Assembly (NCBI GenBank): GCA_019459455.1
Contig: JAIBEX010000014.1
Span: forward strand, 62,001-126,000
Reading direction: 5' to 3'
Source of the DNA: Weeksellaceae bacterium
Lineage (GTDB): Bacteria; Bacteroidota; Bacteroidia; Flavobacteriales; Weeksellaceae
DNA length: 64,000 nt
Shown here in pieces: positions 35,003-44,642 of this stretch (its first letter is position 1; the number at the start of each line of letters is the position of its first letter). Under the pieces are notes generated by a model. The model was given only the letters and a program-made list of their open reading frames with translations. It did no database searches and was not told the DNA's origin. Both the position numbers and the translations under genes were made by a program.

Positions 35003-37450
35003 TTAAAAATCCACGAAAATACTCTTTTTGATGCTGTGGTAACCTGAAATCTCATCAAATTCATTTAAACCGACCGTTATATAATTTTTGAATTCTTTAT
35101 ACTTTTTTCCACGCGGGAGCTTAAGAAGAATTTGATAATGGAAAAGTAAATTGATCTTTCCCACGGGTGATTTTTCAGGGCCTAAGATACATTCGGGCGG
35201 CAGATATTTTCTTAAAACTGATCCTAAAAACTGGGAAGCACGGTCCACTTTATCTTCTTTTCGGTGCTTCAGTTCAATCAGGACTGTTTTGGTAAACGGC
35301 GGATAGTGAAACTTTTTCCGTTCTTCCAGGAGGTAACTGTAGATCTTTTGAGGATCATTCTCGCGGATCAGCTGAAAAACGAAATGTTGCGGGTTATAGG
35401 TCTGAATAATGATTTTGCCTTTGCCTGAGACCCTCCCTGCACGTCCGGAGACCTGAGTAATAAGCTGATAGGCACGTTCTTCAGCCCGGAAATCCTGCAC
35501 ATAAAGCATATGGTCTGCCCTGGGAATGGTCACGAGTTCAATATGGTCAAAGTCCAGACCTTTGGAAATCATTTGTGTCCCAACGACAATGTCGGTCTCC
35601 CCTTCCTCAATTTTTTCATACAGCTTTTCATAGGCGAATTTCCTGCGCATGGAATCTACATCCATACGGTCCACTTCAGCATCGGGAAATATTTTAGTCA
35701 GCTCTTCGTGGATCTGTTCTACCCCAACCCCGCGGGTATTCAGGTTTTCGGAAAAACACTTTGGGCAGGCTTTTGGCTTTGCGGTCCTGTGTCCGCAGTA
35801 ATGACATTTAAGCTCATTGGAATATTTGTGGTAAGTCATCACCACATCACAGTTACTGCAGTACGAAACATAACCGCAGGTCTCGCACTCCACCACGTTC
35901 GCATAACCCCTCCTGTTATGTAATACCATGACCTGCTTTTTTTGTTCAATGTTTTGTCTGATTTCTTCCAGAACCTGAAGGGAAAAATTACCGTTCACCT
36001 TTTTGGTTTGCTGGGCTTCCTTAAAATCAACCAGTTCAAATTCGGGGAGGTTTACATTACCGAAGCGCTCACGGACTGCGACATACCGTAGCCTTTCATT
36101 TTTGGCGAGCCAATAGCTTTCCACCGACGGAGTCGCGGATCCTAATATTACCCGCGCAGTAAAAAGATCCGCTAAAATCAGTGCGGCATCCTTTGCATTG
36201 AAATAGGGTGAAACTTCCCTTGGCTTGTATGCTCCGTCATGCTCTTCATCAACGATGATGAGTCCGAGATTCTGGAACGGCAGAAAAAGCGCATTCCGGG
36301 TTCCTATCAGGACCTTAATTTCATTATTCCGAATCTTTCGCCAGACCTCCACCCTTTCAAAATCGGTAAGTTTCTGATGGTAAAACCCCAGTTGTTTCCC
36401 GTACTTCTTTTCAAGCCGCTGAGCAATCTGTTTCGTGAGTGAAATCTCAGGGAGCAGGAATAGGACGTTCTGGCCTGCAGCAAATGTCTCTTCTATTTTT
36501 TCCAGATAGATATGTGTTTTTCCGGAAGAGGTTACTCCGTGAAGCAGCACATTCTTACCTTCCTCAAATGCACGGTCTATTTCAGTTTTTGCCCGTTTCT
36601 GGTCAGCACTAAGCGCTTCCAGCTCTTCCGTTTCCCCCTCATAGGACTGCAGCCGGTCTTTCTGGAGATAATACTCTTCCACCAACCCCTTCTCTTGGAG
36701 GCCTTTTAACTGTGAATGCGCAAAATTGCCCTCTTCGAAGAGGTCCGATTTCCTGATGTTCAGTTCCGGATTCCCTGTCTGTCTTTCGAGGATCAGCAGA
36801 AAGAGTTCCTGCTGTTTTGTTGACCTTTTCAACTGAAGAAGGATTTCCGGTAAATGCATGCGCACCGAGGCTTCATCCTTTAACCTAACAAAGGCAACCT
36901 CTTTCGCTTTATATTTTTCGGCAATCTTTTCGTCGACTTCAATATATTGCAGGTCGATAAGCGAGTTGATTGTTTTTACAATGTCCCGCTTCGGAATGAA
37001 GGCTTCAATCTCCGAAAGGTTGATAAGCTGCCGGACTTCCAATGCCTGAATGAGGTACATTTCATTGACATCGAGATTCTGGAAATCAACCAGAACATTT
37101 GGTTTAAGCTTCAGATACGTCTCACTTTCCAGTTTCAGGGAGCCAGGGAAGGAAAATCTGTAAATCTCGCCTAAATTGCAGAGGTAATATTCTGACAGCC
37201 AGGTCCAGAATGCGAGCTGCTGATCTGGAATAATCGGAGAATCATCCAGAATGCTGATGATCTCTTTCGGAACAAATCCTTCTTCCCTTTCATCATGTAT
37301 CGCGAATACAATTCCGGTATAAATTTTCTTTCCCCTAAATGGAACCAGCACCCGCATACCTATTTCTGTCTTCCCCTGAAGGTCGTCAGGAATGCGGTAC
37401 GTAAAAGTTCCTTTGAGATTGAGAGGAAGAATGATTTGAGCGAAATTCAA
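35003..37450 (-). CDS. priA: Primosomal protein N' (replication restart helicase PriA)
   Basis: The protein has 815 residues from a TTG start at 37448-37450 (NFAQIILPLNLKGTFTYRIP). A longer frame to 37543 has no ATG and would contain the probable -7 box, so the shorter start is preferred. PriA reloads the replisome at stalled forks. Seen in order are the 3'-DNA-binding domain, helicase motif I (GVTSSGKTHIYLE), DEEHD box (IIVDEEHDGAYKP), GSATPS, the zinc-binding cysteines (CETCGYVSYCSNCDVVM and CHYCGHRTAKPKACPKC), and motif VI (QVSGRAGR). All parts are intact. Confidence 0.95.
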   Translation of the reverse strand: MNFAQIILPLNLKGTFTYRIPDDLQGKTEIGMRVLVPFRGKKIYTGIVFAIHDEREEGFVPKEIISILDDSPIIPDQQLAFWTWLSEYYLCNLGEIYRFSFPGSLKLESETYLKLKPNVLVDFQNLDVNEMYLIQALEVRQLINLSEIEAFIPKRDIVKTINSLIDLQYIEVDEKIAEKYKAKEVAFVRLKDEASVRMHLPEILLQLKRSTKQQELFLLILERQTGNPELNIRKSDLFEEGNFAHSQLKGLQEKGLVEEYYLQKDRLQSYEGETEELEALSADQKRAKTEIDRAFEEGKNVLLHGVTSSGKTHIYLEKIEETFAAGQNVLFLLPEISLTKQIAQRLEKKYGKQLGFYHQKLTDFERVEVWRKIRNNEIKVLIGTRNALFLPFQNLGLIIVDEEHDGAYKPREVSPYFNAKDAALILADLFTARVILGSATPSVESYWLAKNERLRYVAVRERFGNVNLPEFELVDFKEAQQTKKVNGNFSLQVLEEIRQNIEQKKQVMVLHNRRGYANVVECETCGYVSYCSNCDVVMTYHKYSNELKCHYCGHRTAKPKACPKCFSENLNTRGVGVEQIHEELTKIFPDAEVDRMDVDSMRRKFAYEKLYEKIEEGETDIVVGTQMISKGLDFDHIELVTIPRADHMLYVQDFRAEERAYQLITQVSGRAGRVSGKGKIIIQTYNPQHFVFQLIRENDPQKIYSYLLEERKKFHYPPFTKTVLIELKHRKEDKVDRASQFLGSVLRKYLPPECILGPEKSPVGKINLLFHYQILLKLPRGKKYKEFKNYITVGLNEFDEISGYHSIKKSIFVDF

Positions 37451-37497
37451 GGTATTGGTTTTCGTGATTTGTTTACTGCTTACGCTGTTTACATCAA

Positions 37498-37505
37498 CAA
37501 AAATA
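37498..37505 (-). promoter_or_regulatory. Candidate -7 box for priA
   Basis: The minus strand reads TATTTTTG here, 47 bp upstream of the TTG start of priA. It lies inside the longer open frame, which argues against a start farther upstream. Confidence 0.4.
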
Positions 37506-37541
37506 GCAATAAAATTCCGCAGGACCGCAGGCTGTAGGGAC

Positions 37542-37569
37542 AAAAAAGGAACGGACCTGAGCCCGTTCC
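37542..37569 (-). terminator. Terminator downstream of proline dehydrogenase
   Basis: GGAACGG (37548-37554) pairs with CCGTTCC (37563-37569). The A-run at 37542-37547 becomes the U-tract of the leftward transcript ending at 37610. Confidence 0.85.
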
Positions 37570-37609
37570 ATTTGCCTTATGATAAAAGCAGAAATCTGTT
37601 TTTCCGAAA

Positions 37610-38779
37610 TCAGTTGCTGTTCCTTCTTTTTAATTCTTTGGCAATCAGTGCCAATTCACGACCAGTCTGTCCCGCAACCGAAGTGTTTTCCTGGGCCCTG
37701 CGTGTAAGATAGGGAACTACGTCTTTCACTGGTCCATAAGGGAGGTATTTTGTTGCGTTATACTTGTTTTCGCCCAGGAAATAAGTGATGTTATCACTCA
37801 TGCCATACAGCTGACCAAAATGAATTTTATCGTGGTCATTAGGAAGTGAGTGTTCGCGCATCCGGTCCATGACCAACTCAGTAGACTTCTCATTATGGGT
37901 ACCGAAAAAGGCGGAAACCCTGTCCATATTCTGCATAACGAAATCAATGGCTGCATTGAAATTGTCGTCCGTCGCCTGCTTATTGGGTTGGATCGGATCC
38001 GGATATTTCATCTCAGCAGCCCTTTCCCTTTCCTTTTCCATGTAAGCACCCCGGACAAATTTGTATCCCAGAAAATAATTTCCTTCAGTCGCTCTTCTAA
38101 GATCCTCCGCCATGTATTCCAGACGGCCTGTTCGGTACATCTGGATGGTATTCCAGACAATAGCCTTCTCTTTATTGAATTCAGCCATCATCTTATTCAC
38201 CAGATCATCCACTGCAGTTTGGATCCAGGTTTCCTCAGCATCGATCATAATGATTACATTCTTCTCGAATGCCAATCTGCAAACTTCTGAATATCGCTTT
38301 ACGACACGCAGCCATTCTTCCTTTTCGCTGGTGGTTAATTCGGAACCCGACTGAACTTCCCGGTAAATCCCCAGCCTTCCAAACCCTGTCGGCTTAAAAA
38401 CAACAAACGGGACGGCCGGGTTGCCTTCCGCGAATTTTATGTTCTGTTTGATTTCTTCACAGGTATGGTCAAAAGTAGCCTCATCTTCCTTTCCCTCAAT
38501 CGCATAGTCAAAGATACTTCCAATGTGGTGTTTGAAAAGCTGATTCACAACCTCCGTGCTCTTCTCGCGCGTCTCACCGCCGGCAAACTGCTCAAAAAGG
38601 GTTTTACGCACAATGCCTTCAACAAAAGGAAAGTTATTGTGTATGGTAAAATTCAGGGCTTTTATTCCAAGATTTGTGACAGTAGGATGCTCTATCGTTT
38701 TAAACATCCAGTAGGCTTTTCTCAGCTGTTCAGTGGTCTTCTCCTGAAAAGCGATTTCGGTATCATTAAATATGGACAT
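37610..38779 (-). CDS. Proline dehydrogenase
   Basis: The 389-residue FAD enzyme oxidises proline to pyrroline-5-carboxylate and passes electrons to the quinone pool. TIM-barrel signatures are seen: VVFKPTGFGR, IMIDAEETW, WNTIQMYRTG, GYKFVRGAYMEKERERA, FGTHNEKS and FGQLYGMSDN. It is monofunctional: the aldehyde-dehydrogenase half of PutA is missing and no P5C dehydrogenase gene is nearby. The gene is single, closed by a terminator, and 58 bp after the UbiA prenyltransferase gene. Confidence 0.93.
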   Translation of the reverse strand: MSIFNDTEIAFQEKTTEQLRKAYWMFKTIEHPTVTNLGIKALNFTIHNNFPFVEGIVRKTLFEQFAGGETREKSTEVVNQLFKHHIGSIFDYAIEGKEDEATFDHTCEEIKQNIKFAEGNPAVPFVVFKPTGFGRLGIYREVQSGSELTTSEKEEWLRVVKRYSEVCRLAFEKNVIIMIDAEETWIQTAVDDLVNKMMAEFNKEKAIVWNTIQMYRTGRLEYMAEDLRRATEGNYFLGYKFVRGAYMEKERERAAEMKYPDPIQPNKQATDDNFNAAIDFVMQNMDRVSAFFGTHNEKSTELVMDRMREHSLPNDHDKIHFGQLYGMSDNITYFLGENKYNATKYLPYGPVKDVVPYLTRRAQENTSVAGQTGRELALIAKELKRRNSN

Positions 38780-38837
38780 AAAATGGTGGAATTTTGTGGT
38801 TCAAATTTAATAATAGTTACCGTAAAAAAAAAGGGTT

Positions 38838-39728
38838 TCAGTACTTCAGCACGATGCCGTCGGTAAGCATCGCTATAATTCCGATGAAAATCCAGATCCG
38901 CAACAGATTCAGGGCAAGGATTTTCGAGTGGTTTTTCCCATCAAAAATCAGATAGATTACTGCGATTATAACTCCGATACCGCACAAAAAATACCACCCC
39001 ATAATTCGGCCTAAGCCCAGCCAGTCCGTGATCAGTGCCGAAACTGCGAAAGCGCAAAGCAACAGAAAAGTGTTTATGGACTGTGCTGGTCGGTCCCCAA
39101 AGAAATTGGGAACCGTAGTATATCCAAACACCTTATCCGCACTTTTCGTAATCGTATCTTTTATGATATCTATCAGTAAAAGCATCAGGAAAAGATAGAC
39201 CGCCATCATGAAAATCTGTACGGAAAAAGTCTGATAATATACCAGCATTCCAAAAAACGGGTAGAGGGTAAGGGCAACAAATGTAAGGTTGTTAATGACT
39301 AGCAAGCGGCTTAATTTATGGCTGTAAAACCACATCATGAACTGGTACACCACGAAAAAGAGCACCACCCTTGGCGAAATCAGGAAAGCAATCCCTAAAG
39401 AGAAAAGATTGAGCGCAAGATAGGCATACAGAAAGTATTTTTGGTCCAAAAACCGCTGGAACCGGGTCCGGAAAGGTTTGATAACATGATCCTTTTCCCT
39501 GTCGTAAAACTGGTTGATGATTCCACCGGCAAGTATGCTCAATACACTGCAGAAAATAATGCCATGTACTTTGAAATCAAAGACGAAATTTCTGAGGCTT
39601 TCTTCCTGATTGAAAAGGAAAAAGGTAGAAACATAAAGGGCGAAGGTGAGCAAAACAGTCATGAAAAAACGCGCACCCAAAAGGAAACCCGTAATCTGCG
39701 AAATTCTGTAAATAATGGGGTTTTTCAT
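38838..39728 (-). CDS. UbiA-family prenyltransferase
   Basis: The 296-residue polytopic membrane protein has about eight helices and the two aspartate-rich motifs that bind prenyl diphosphate and Mg: NQFYDREKD near residue 88 and DIIKDTITKSADK near residue 188. The acceptor cannot be read directly. It lies downstream of mevalonate kinase (62 bp) and resembles the branch of geranylgeranylglycerol-phosphate geranylgeranyltransferases in Bacteroidota more than MenA, but this is a judgement by eye. Carotenoid, quinone and lipid roles remain open. Confidence 0.8.
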   Translation of the reverse strand: MKNPIIYRISQITGFLLGARFFMTVLLTFALYVSTFFLFNQEESLRNFVFDFKVHGIIFCSVLSILAGGIINQFYDREKDHVIKPFRTRFQRFLDQKYFLYAYLALNLFSLGIAFLISPRVVLFFVVYQFMMWFYSHKLSRLLVINNLTFVALTLYPFFGMLVYYQTFSVQIFMMAVYLFLMLLLIDIIKDTITKSADKVFGYTTVPNFFGDRPAQSINTFLLLCAFAVSALITDWLGLGRIMGWYFLCGIGVIIAVIYLIFDGKNHSKILALNLLRIWIFIGIIAMLTDGIVLKY

Positions 39729-39789
39729 AAACTAAAATCATCGCCGCCCGAAAACAGGAAGTTGGTAAATAGCGGATTGCTACAAGATT

Positions 39790-40719
39790 TTAGAATCTGT
39801 AGATTACTTCTTTGTTGAAACCGGTCAGCATTTTTTCAGCTTTCTCATAGTCCCTGGTGAAACCTAAAATGTAACCACCACCTCCGCTTCCGCAAAGTTT
39901 AAGGTAATAGGCATTCGTGTCGATTCCTTTTTTCCAGATTTTATAGATACTTTCCGGAATCATGGGTTTGAAATGCTCATAGGCCCAAACGGAAAGATTT
40001 TTGAGGTTCCTGAATAAAGGATTCATCTCTTTTTTCAGAAAAGCATCTATGCAGGCATTGTTATAACGGATGAATTCTTCCTTAAGGGTCTTACGGAAAC
40101 CTTCTGTTTTCATCTTTTCAAAAAAAATCTGAACCATAGGACCGGTCTCTCCTACCATTCCGCTATCAATAAGGAAAATAGCTCCTTTCTTTCCGTCCAT
40201 GCTTTCAGGGATCGAAACTTTATCTACATTTTCCCTGTTCTCGATAAGGATAGGCAGATTCATATAACAGATCAGTGGATCAATTCCGGAACTTGTTCCG
40301 TGGAAATAGCTTTCCAGCAAACCGAAGACCTTCTTCAAATCCTTCAGTTCGTCTTTTGAAATGGTTTCAGGATTATAATTTTTTAAAGAGTATTTCTCAA
40401 AAATGGCTGCTACAAGAGCCCCTGAGCTGCCTACCCCATAACCCTGAGGAATATTGCTGTCAAAAAACAGATGATTGTCAATGTCTTTAATGAATGCATC
40501 AATATCCAGTTCAAACCCTTCGGGCAGCTGAAGACCCTGCAAATAGGCTGAGTACTTTTTAAGATGTGCATTGGATTTTACCTCGAAATCGGAAAATGAT
40601 TCAGAAAACTTGAGGGTTCCTTTATAGAAACTGTACGGAACCGTAAGGCCCTGCGAATCCTCGATGATTCCGTATTCACCGAAGAGAAGGATTTTGGCGT
40701 AAAATAAAGGATTCGTCAT
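39790..40719 (-). CDS. GHMP kinase, probably mevalonate kinase
   Basis: The 309-residue cytoplasmic kinase has the three GHMP motifs: an N-terminal KILLFGEYGII, the phosphate loop PQGYGVGSSGALVAA, and the C-terminal KLCGSGGGGYILGF. FHGTSSGIDP also matches mevalonate kinase. Mevalonate phosphorylation feeds isoprenoid synthesis, which fits the neighbouring prenyltransferase and the carotenoid operon. Flavobacteria use the mevalonate pathway. The bacterial enzyme is divergent, so databases may list it only as GHMP kinase. Confidence 0.82.
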   Translation of the reverse strand: MTNPLFYAKILLFGEYGIIEDSQGLTVPYSFYKGTLKFSESFSDFEVKSNAHLKKYSAYLQGLQLPEGFELDIDAFIKDIDNHLFFDSNIPQGYGVGSSGALVAAIFEKYSLKNYNPETISKDELKDLKKVFGLLESYFHGTSSGIDPLICYMNLPILIENRENVDKVSIPESMDGKKGAIFLIDSGMVGETGPMVQIFFEKMKTEGFRKTLKEEFIRYNNACIDAFLKKEMNPLFRNLKNLSVWAYEHFKPMIPESIYKIWKKGIDTNAYYLKLCGSGGGGYILGFTRDYEKAEKMLTGFNKEVIYRF

Positions 40720-40826
40720 AGTTTAATTAAATCTCTCATTTCCAATTGCAAAGGTACAAAATTATATTACAGCAGGACGTTGTCATTTTAACAAATTTCA
40801 AGCCATAAATTTGCTGATATTTTAAT

Positions 40827-42317
40827 TTACAAAACCTCCCTTTCCTTGATTATCCTGATTTTGAGGAAACGGATCAGGACGAGTCCAACAGCAAAGAACG
40901 CTGTCATAGACAGAGCGGCATAGCGCATGTTATTGAACTGGTCGATCAGTGTTGCGAAGATGAAGGTTCCTAAAATAATTGCCAGTTTTTCCAGGACATC
41001 ATAAAAACTGAAATAAGTGGTGTTGTCGTTGCTTTCTTCCGGCAGCAACTTGGAGTAGGTTGAACGCGACATGGCCTGCAAACCGCCCATCACGAGTCCA
41101 ATAATCCCTGCCACGGCATAAAACTGATATTCCACATAGGGATTTTCATTGTTAAGAAAATACGCGGACAGGCAGGCTACCATCCATAGTACAATTGCAA
41201 TCGATATGACATTCTTGTTTCCTATGCGCCTTGATAACCGTGAAAAAATAACCGCTCCGATAATGGCCTCAATCTGGATAATCAAAAGTGTGGCGATGAG
41301 TTTTCCCTGATCCAGGTTTATTTCACTTTTACCGAAAAGCGTGGCCATTAAGAAAATGGTCTGCATTCCCACACTGTAAAAGAAAAAACTGGACAGGAAG
41401 AATTTCAGATTTGTATCTTTGAAAAGCGTTTTTCCGACCTTGAAAAGCTCGTTGAAACTCTCCTTGCCCACATCGATGTAGAAGCTGGCATTATCTTTTA
41501 AAACCTCCCAGAATCCTCCCTGCTCTTCATGTTTCTTGAAGATATTCTTATAGTTCAGAAGTACAAGATCCTTCGGAAGCTGGTCTTTTACATTACCGAA
41601 CTGCGGAAGATGTCTGAACGTATACTGCGCAAAACCAAACCACCAGGCACCGGTTAGAAGAAAAGAAATCCGGGTATACATTTTTGCCTGTTCCGCATTC
41701 TTGGCAAGCACCTGAATGAGGACAAGGCAAATGATGACGAGAACCACAGAACCAATATAACCGTACACATACCCTCTGGCAGAAAGTGCATCCTGTTTGT
41801 CCCGGGTTGCAATGTCGGGCAGAAAGGAATTGTAAAAAACAAGGCTTCCCCAAAATCCTACACTCGCCGTAATACTGAAGAGCAGGCCAAGGAAAACGTT
41901 GTTCATGCCGGTGAACATGGCCAGTCCCATACAGGAAGTCGCACCCAGATAGCAGAAAAACTGCAGGAAGGATTTCTTGTTCCCAATCGTATCTGCCAAA
42001 GAAGACAGAAAAGGCGAAAGCAGGACGACAATGAAGAAAGAAATGGTCAACGAGTACCCATAAATTGCATCCGGGTGATAGGTATCCCCAAAAAGGTTGA
42101 TTTGATGCCGTACCGGAACATTAATCCACTCGCCGGTCTTTTCCACAAATTCTTTCTTTTCCGAAATGGTGGTCAGGATAGCGTAATAAATCGGAAATAT
42201 GGTAGAGGTAATCACCAGGGAATAAACGGAATTAGCCCAGTCGTAGGAGGCCCACGCCTTCATGATTTTCGGGTTGTTCTTAATGTTTTTTGGTGGGTTT
42301 GGATTTCTTTCCTGCAT
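40827..42317 (-). CDS. MFS transporter of the UMF1 (Atg22-like) family
   Basis: The 496-residue protein starts at ATG 42315-42317 (MQERNPNPPKNIK). A more upstream ATG at 42351-42353 is rejected because a -7 box lies between the two. About 11-12 transmembrane helices are seen. The start KAWASYDWANSVYSLVITSTIFPIYY is the signature of UMF1 permeases, and the loop GGLQAMSRSTYSKLLPEE is also typical. These are proposed to export amino acids or small molecules; the substrate is unknown. The gene is single, starting at the thiolase terminator. Confidence 0.88.
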   Translation of the reverse strand: MQERNPNPPKNIKNNPKIMKAWASYDWANSVYSLVITSTIFPIYYAILTTISEKKEFVEKTGEWINVPVRHQINLFGDTYHPDAIYGYSLTISFFIVVLLSPFLSSLADTIGNKKSFLQFFCYLGATSCMGLAMFTGMNNVFLGLLFSITASVGFWGSLVFYNSFLPDIATRDKQDALSARGYVYGYIGSVVLVIICLVLIQVLAKNAEQAKMYTRISFLLTGAWWFGFAQYTFRHLPQFGNVKDQLPKDLVLLNYKNIFKKHEEQGGFWEVLKDNASFYIDVGKESFNELFKVGKTLFKDTNLKFFLSSFFFYSVGMQTIFLMATLFGKSEINLDQGKLIATLLIIQIEAIIGAVIFSRLSRRIGNKNVISIAIVLWMVACLSAYFLNNENPYVEYQFYAVAGIIGLVMGGLQAMSRSTYSKLLPEESNDNTTYFSFYDVLEKLAIILGTFIFATLIDQFNNMRYAALSMTAFFAVGLVLIRFLKIRIIKEREVL

Positions 42318-42335
42318 TTGGAATGGAATATTTAA

Positions 42336-42393
42336 CAAAAATAAAAAAACCATTAAGAAAACTGTTAAAATTAACTTTAATTCTTAATGGTTT
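42336..42393 (-). terminator. Thiolase terminator overlapping the UMF1 gene promoter
   Basis: AAACCATTAAGAA (42347-42359) and TTCTTAATGGTTT (42381-42393) form a 13-bp stem; its loop holds a smaller stem (GTTAA/TTAAC). The adjacent A-run gives the leftward U-tract. On the minus strand the same run contains TATTTTTG (42336-42343), a -7 box for the next gene. Confidence 0.75.
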
Positions 42394-42413
42394 CTGCTTA
42401 TGAGATGTTTGGC

Positions 42414-43595
42414 TTACTGCATGTTTTCGATCACAATGGCGGAAGCTCCTCCACCACCGTTACAAATCGCTGCCGCGCCATATTTACCGTTGTTCTGCTT
42501 TAAAACATTTATTAAAGTGACGATGATTCTGGATCCTGAACTTCCGAGTGGGTGACCGAGTGAAACAGCGCCGCCGTTCACGTTAACCTTTTCGGAATCA
42601 AGACCCAGGATCTTGTTGTTTGCCAGCCCAACTACTGAAAAAGCTTCGTTAAACTCGAAGAAATCGACGTCCGATACTTCCAGGCCTGCTTTTTTCAAAG
42701 CGATGGGAAGGGCTTTGGCAGGTGCCGTGGTAAACCATTCAGGTTCGTGTGCGGCATCTGCATAGGAAACGATTCTCGCAAGCGGTTTAAGGCCCAGTTC
42801 TTCCATTTTCTCACCGGACATCAGGACCAGTGCCGAAGCACCGTCGTTCAGTGTGGAGGCATTGGCTGCAGTTACGGTTCCGTTATCTTTCTGAAAAACC
42901 GTAGGCAAAGTTCCAATCCGCTCGAAGTTTACAGACTTGTACTCTTCATCCTCGGCAAAAACCCAAGGGTCGCCTTTTCTCTGCGGGATTTCTACAGCAA
43001 CGACTTCATCGGCGAACTTACCTTCGGTCCAGGCTTTTGCAGAACGCTTGTAAGATTCAACTGCGAAATTATCCTGGTCCTCTCTTGAAAATTCATATTC
43101 CGCGGCACATTTTTCAGCGCAGACGCCCATGTGCACTTTGTTGTAAACGTCAGTCAGGCCGTCCAGCACCATTCCGTCCTGCATTTTCACATCGCCCAGT
43201 TTGGTTGCGTTCCTTGCATTGAAATAATGAGGTACCGCCGACATGTTCTCCATTCCACCGGCAACGATGATGTCCTGATCTCCAGCTTTTATGGATTGTG
43301 CAGCCATCATGACCGCCTTCATTCCTGAAGCGCATACTTTATTGATTGTGGTTGAAGGGGTTTCGTTGGAAAGACCGGCTCCAAGTGCAGCCTGTCTTGC
43401 GGGCGCCTGGCCCTCACCTGCCTGAAGGACATTTCCCATGTACACTTCCTGAACCGCTTTCGGGTCGAGGTTAATCTTTTCTAAGGCCCCTTTAATTGCC
43501 GCAGCACCTAATTTTGTTGCCGGAACAGTGGACAAACTTCCCATGAAACTTCCGATTGGCGTTCTTGCCGCAGATACGATGAATACTTCTTTCAT
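42414..43595 (-). CDS. Acetyl-CoA C-acyltransferase (thiolase)
   Basis: The 393-residue thiolase joins or cleaves acetyl-CoA units. The nucleophile Cys88 ([12 protein letters not shown]), the His of [13 protein letters not shown] and the C-terminal Cys378 (CNGGGGAS) are all present, and the length is that of biosynthetic/AtoB-like thiolases. It could serve fatty-acid oxidation with EtfAB or start the mevalonate pathway; the sequence alone does not decide. The gene is single with its own terminator. Confidence 0.93.
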   Translation of the reverse strand: MKEVFIVSAARTPIGSFMGSLSTVPATKLGAAAIKGALEKINLDPKAVQEVYMGNVLQAGEGQAPARQAALGAGLSNETPSTTINKVCASGMKAVMMAAQSIKAGDQDIIVAGGMENMSAVPHYFNARNATKLGDVKMQDGMVLDGLTDVYNKVHMGVCAEKCAAEYEFSREDQDNFAVESYKRSAKAWTEGKFADEVVAVEIPQRKGDPWVFAEDEEYKSVNFERIGTLPTVFQKDNGTVTAANASTLNDGASALVLMSGEKMEELGLKPLARIVSYADAAHEPEWFTTAPAKALPIALKKAGLEVSDVDFFEFNEAFSVVGLANNKILGLDSEKVNVNGGAVSLGHPLGSSGSRIIVTLINVLKQNNGKYGAAAICNGGGGASAIVIENMQ

Positions 43596-43741
43596 TTGTA
43601 AAAAATTATTTATTTGAGGGCACGCAGTCCTGTGCCGCTGAATGTTATTTGGAACCGCTAATTTACGAAAAAAAACACACCTGTAAAAGGGTGCTTTTCA
43701 CTATAGTAAAGGTATTGGATTAAGCTCATTCCGATCTGAGA

Positions 43742-43756
43742 GAGCAATAATTGCTC
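43742..43756. repeat. Inverted repeat in the thiolase upstream region
   Basis: GAGCAAT and ATTGCTC flank a single A. It lies about 150 bp upstream of the leftward thiolase gene and may be a regulator site or stray stem. Confidence 0.35.
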
Positions 43757-43782
43757 AAAAAAGCAAGAGCACCATACGTTTC

Positions 43783-43811
43783 AAAAAAATTGCACTTAAA
43801 ATAAAGTGCAA
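43783..43811 (-). terminator. Terminator downstream of the secreted hypothetical gene
   Basis: TTGCACTT (43790-43797) pairs with AAGTGCAA (43804-43811) around a 6-base loop. The A-run at 43783-43789 makes the leftward U-tract. It closes the nuclease - transporter - hypothetical gene group. Confidence 0.82.
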
Positions 43812-43844
43812 GGTATATGCTTAATTATTCAACTGAAAAAGAGA

Positions 43845-44621
43845 TCAGGCTTCAGACATCTTCGTATATTCGAAAACAAGCCAACTGAAATGCTCCCATT
43901 TTACGGCATCGTAAGGATACTTTTTCATGAACTCCGCATTGTCGCCAAAAAGAAAATTGTAATGCTCTTCAAAATCACCTTTCTTCAGCCAAATGACTTT
44001 ATCATTTTTTCTAACATAAAACGACTTGGTAACTCCGCCGCCAACCTGAGGACTGGAAAGTGGACCGACGCTAAAGGTCATACCACCGGTTTCGGCCGCA
44101 ATTGGATCGGCATAAACCTCAATGATACCGCTGAACTCCGGATTGATGAGCTGCATAAGATACTCCTTTTGCGCCTTTTTGTTTTTCAATGACACCATCT
44201 GGTTACGCAGGTACACTTCGTCTTTATTCGTAATCTTGGAAGGGCTTTTTCTGCTCCAGTTATTAATTTTGTTGAAATAATTGGCGGTACGCATCCCTTT
44301 CTCAAAACCTGAAACGGGAAGATACATTTCCGCAATATTCTCAGCGTTGAAGGTTTCATCTTTCCCGCTTGCGGAGTTTCGAACTTTTATGGAATAGATC
44401 TGTCCTTTCTTTCTGTCCACATCTTTGGCAGGGCCTTCCACTGTAGTGGCATCTTTCAGGATGACCCTGGCGTTTTTCTTTGGAGAAAAACCGGTGAACA
44501 TTTCTTCAAAAAGATAATTGTCCATGTCCTTCAGTTCCTCTTTGGAATATTTCACTTTCTGGCCGAATGACAGGCCGGTAAACAACACTAAAGACAGTGC
44601 GGCAAGTCTGAATTTCATCAT
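43845..44621 (-). CDS. Hypothetical secreted protein
   Basis: The 258-residue protein has a signal peptide (MMKFRLAALSLVLFTGLSFGQ). The mature part is charged and shows SPKKNARVILKDATTVEGPAKDVDRKKGQIYSIKV, which resembles small beta-rich proteins that mention a modifiable attribute, but no domain was certain. It follows the nucleoside-transporter-like gene by 21 bp, so it is the last gene of that operon. A periplasmic role is likely; function is unknown. Confidence 0.72.
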   Translation of the reverse strand: MMKFRLAALSLVLFTGLSFGQKVKYSKEELKDMDNYLFEEMFTGFSPKKNARVILKDATTVEGPAKDVDRKKGQIYSIKVRNSASGKDETFNAENIAEMYLPVSGFEKGMRTANYFNKINNWSRKSPSKITNKDEVYLRNQMVSLKNKKAQKEYLMQLINPEFSGIIEVYADPIAAETGGMTFSVGPLSSPQVGGGVTKSFYVRKNDKVIWLKKGDFEEHYNFLFGDNAEFMKKYPYDAVKWEHFSWLVFEYTKMSEA

Positions 44622-44642
44622 TTTTATTATGTTAGTGGTAAT

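Noticed and set aside
37451-37543. N-terminal extension of PriA
   Set aside because: No ATG, the conserved N-terminus starts at 37450, and a -7 box and terminator DNA lie in the extension.
42318-42353. Upstream ATG for the UMF1 transporter
   Set aside because: A TATTTTTG -7 box lies between this ATG and the one at 42317, so the upstream ATG would not be in the mRNA.
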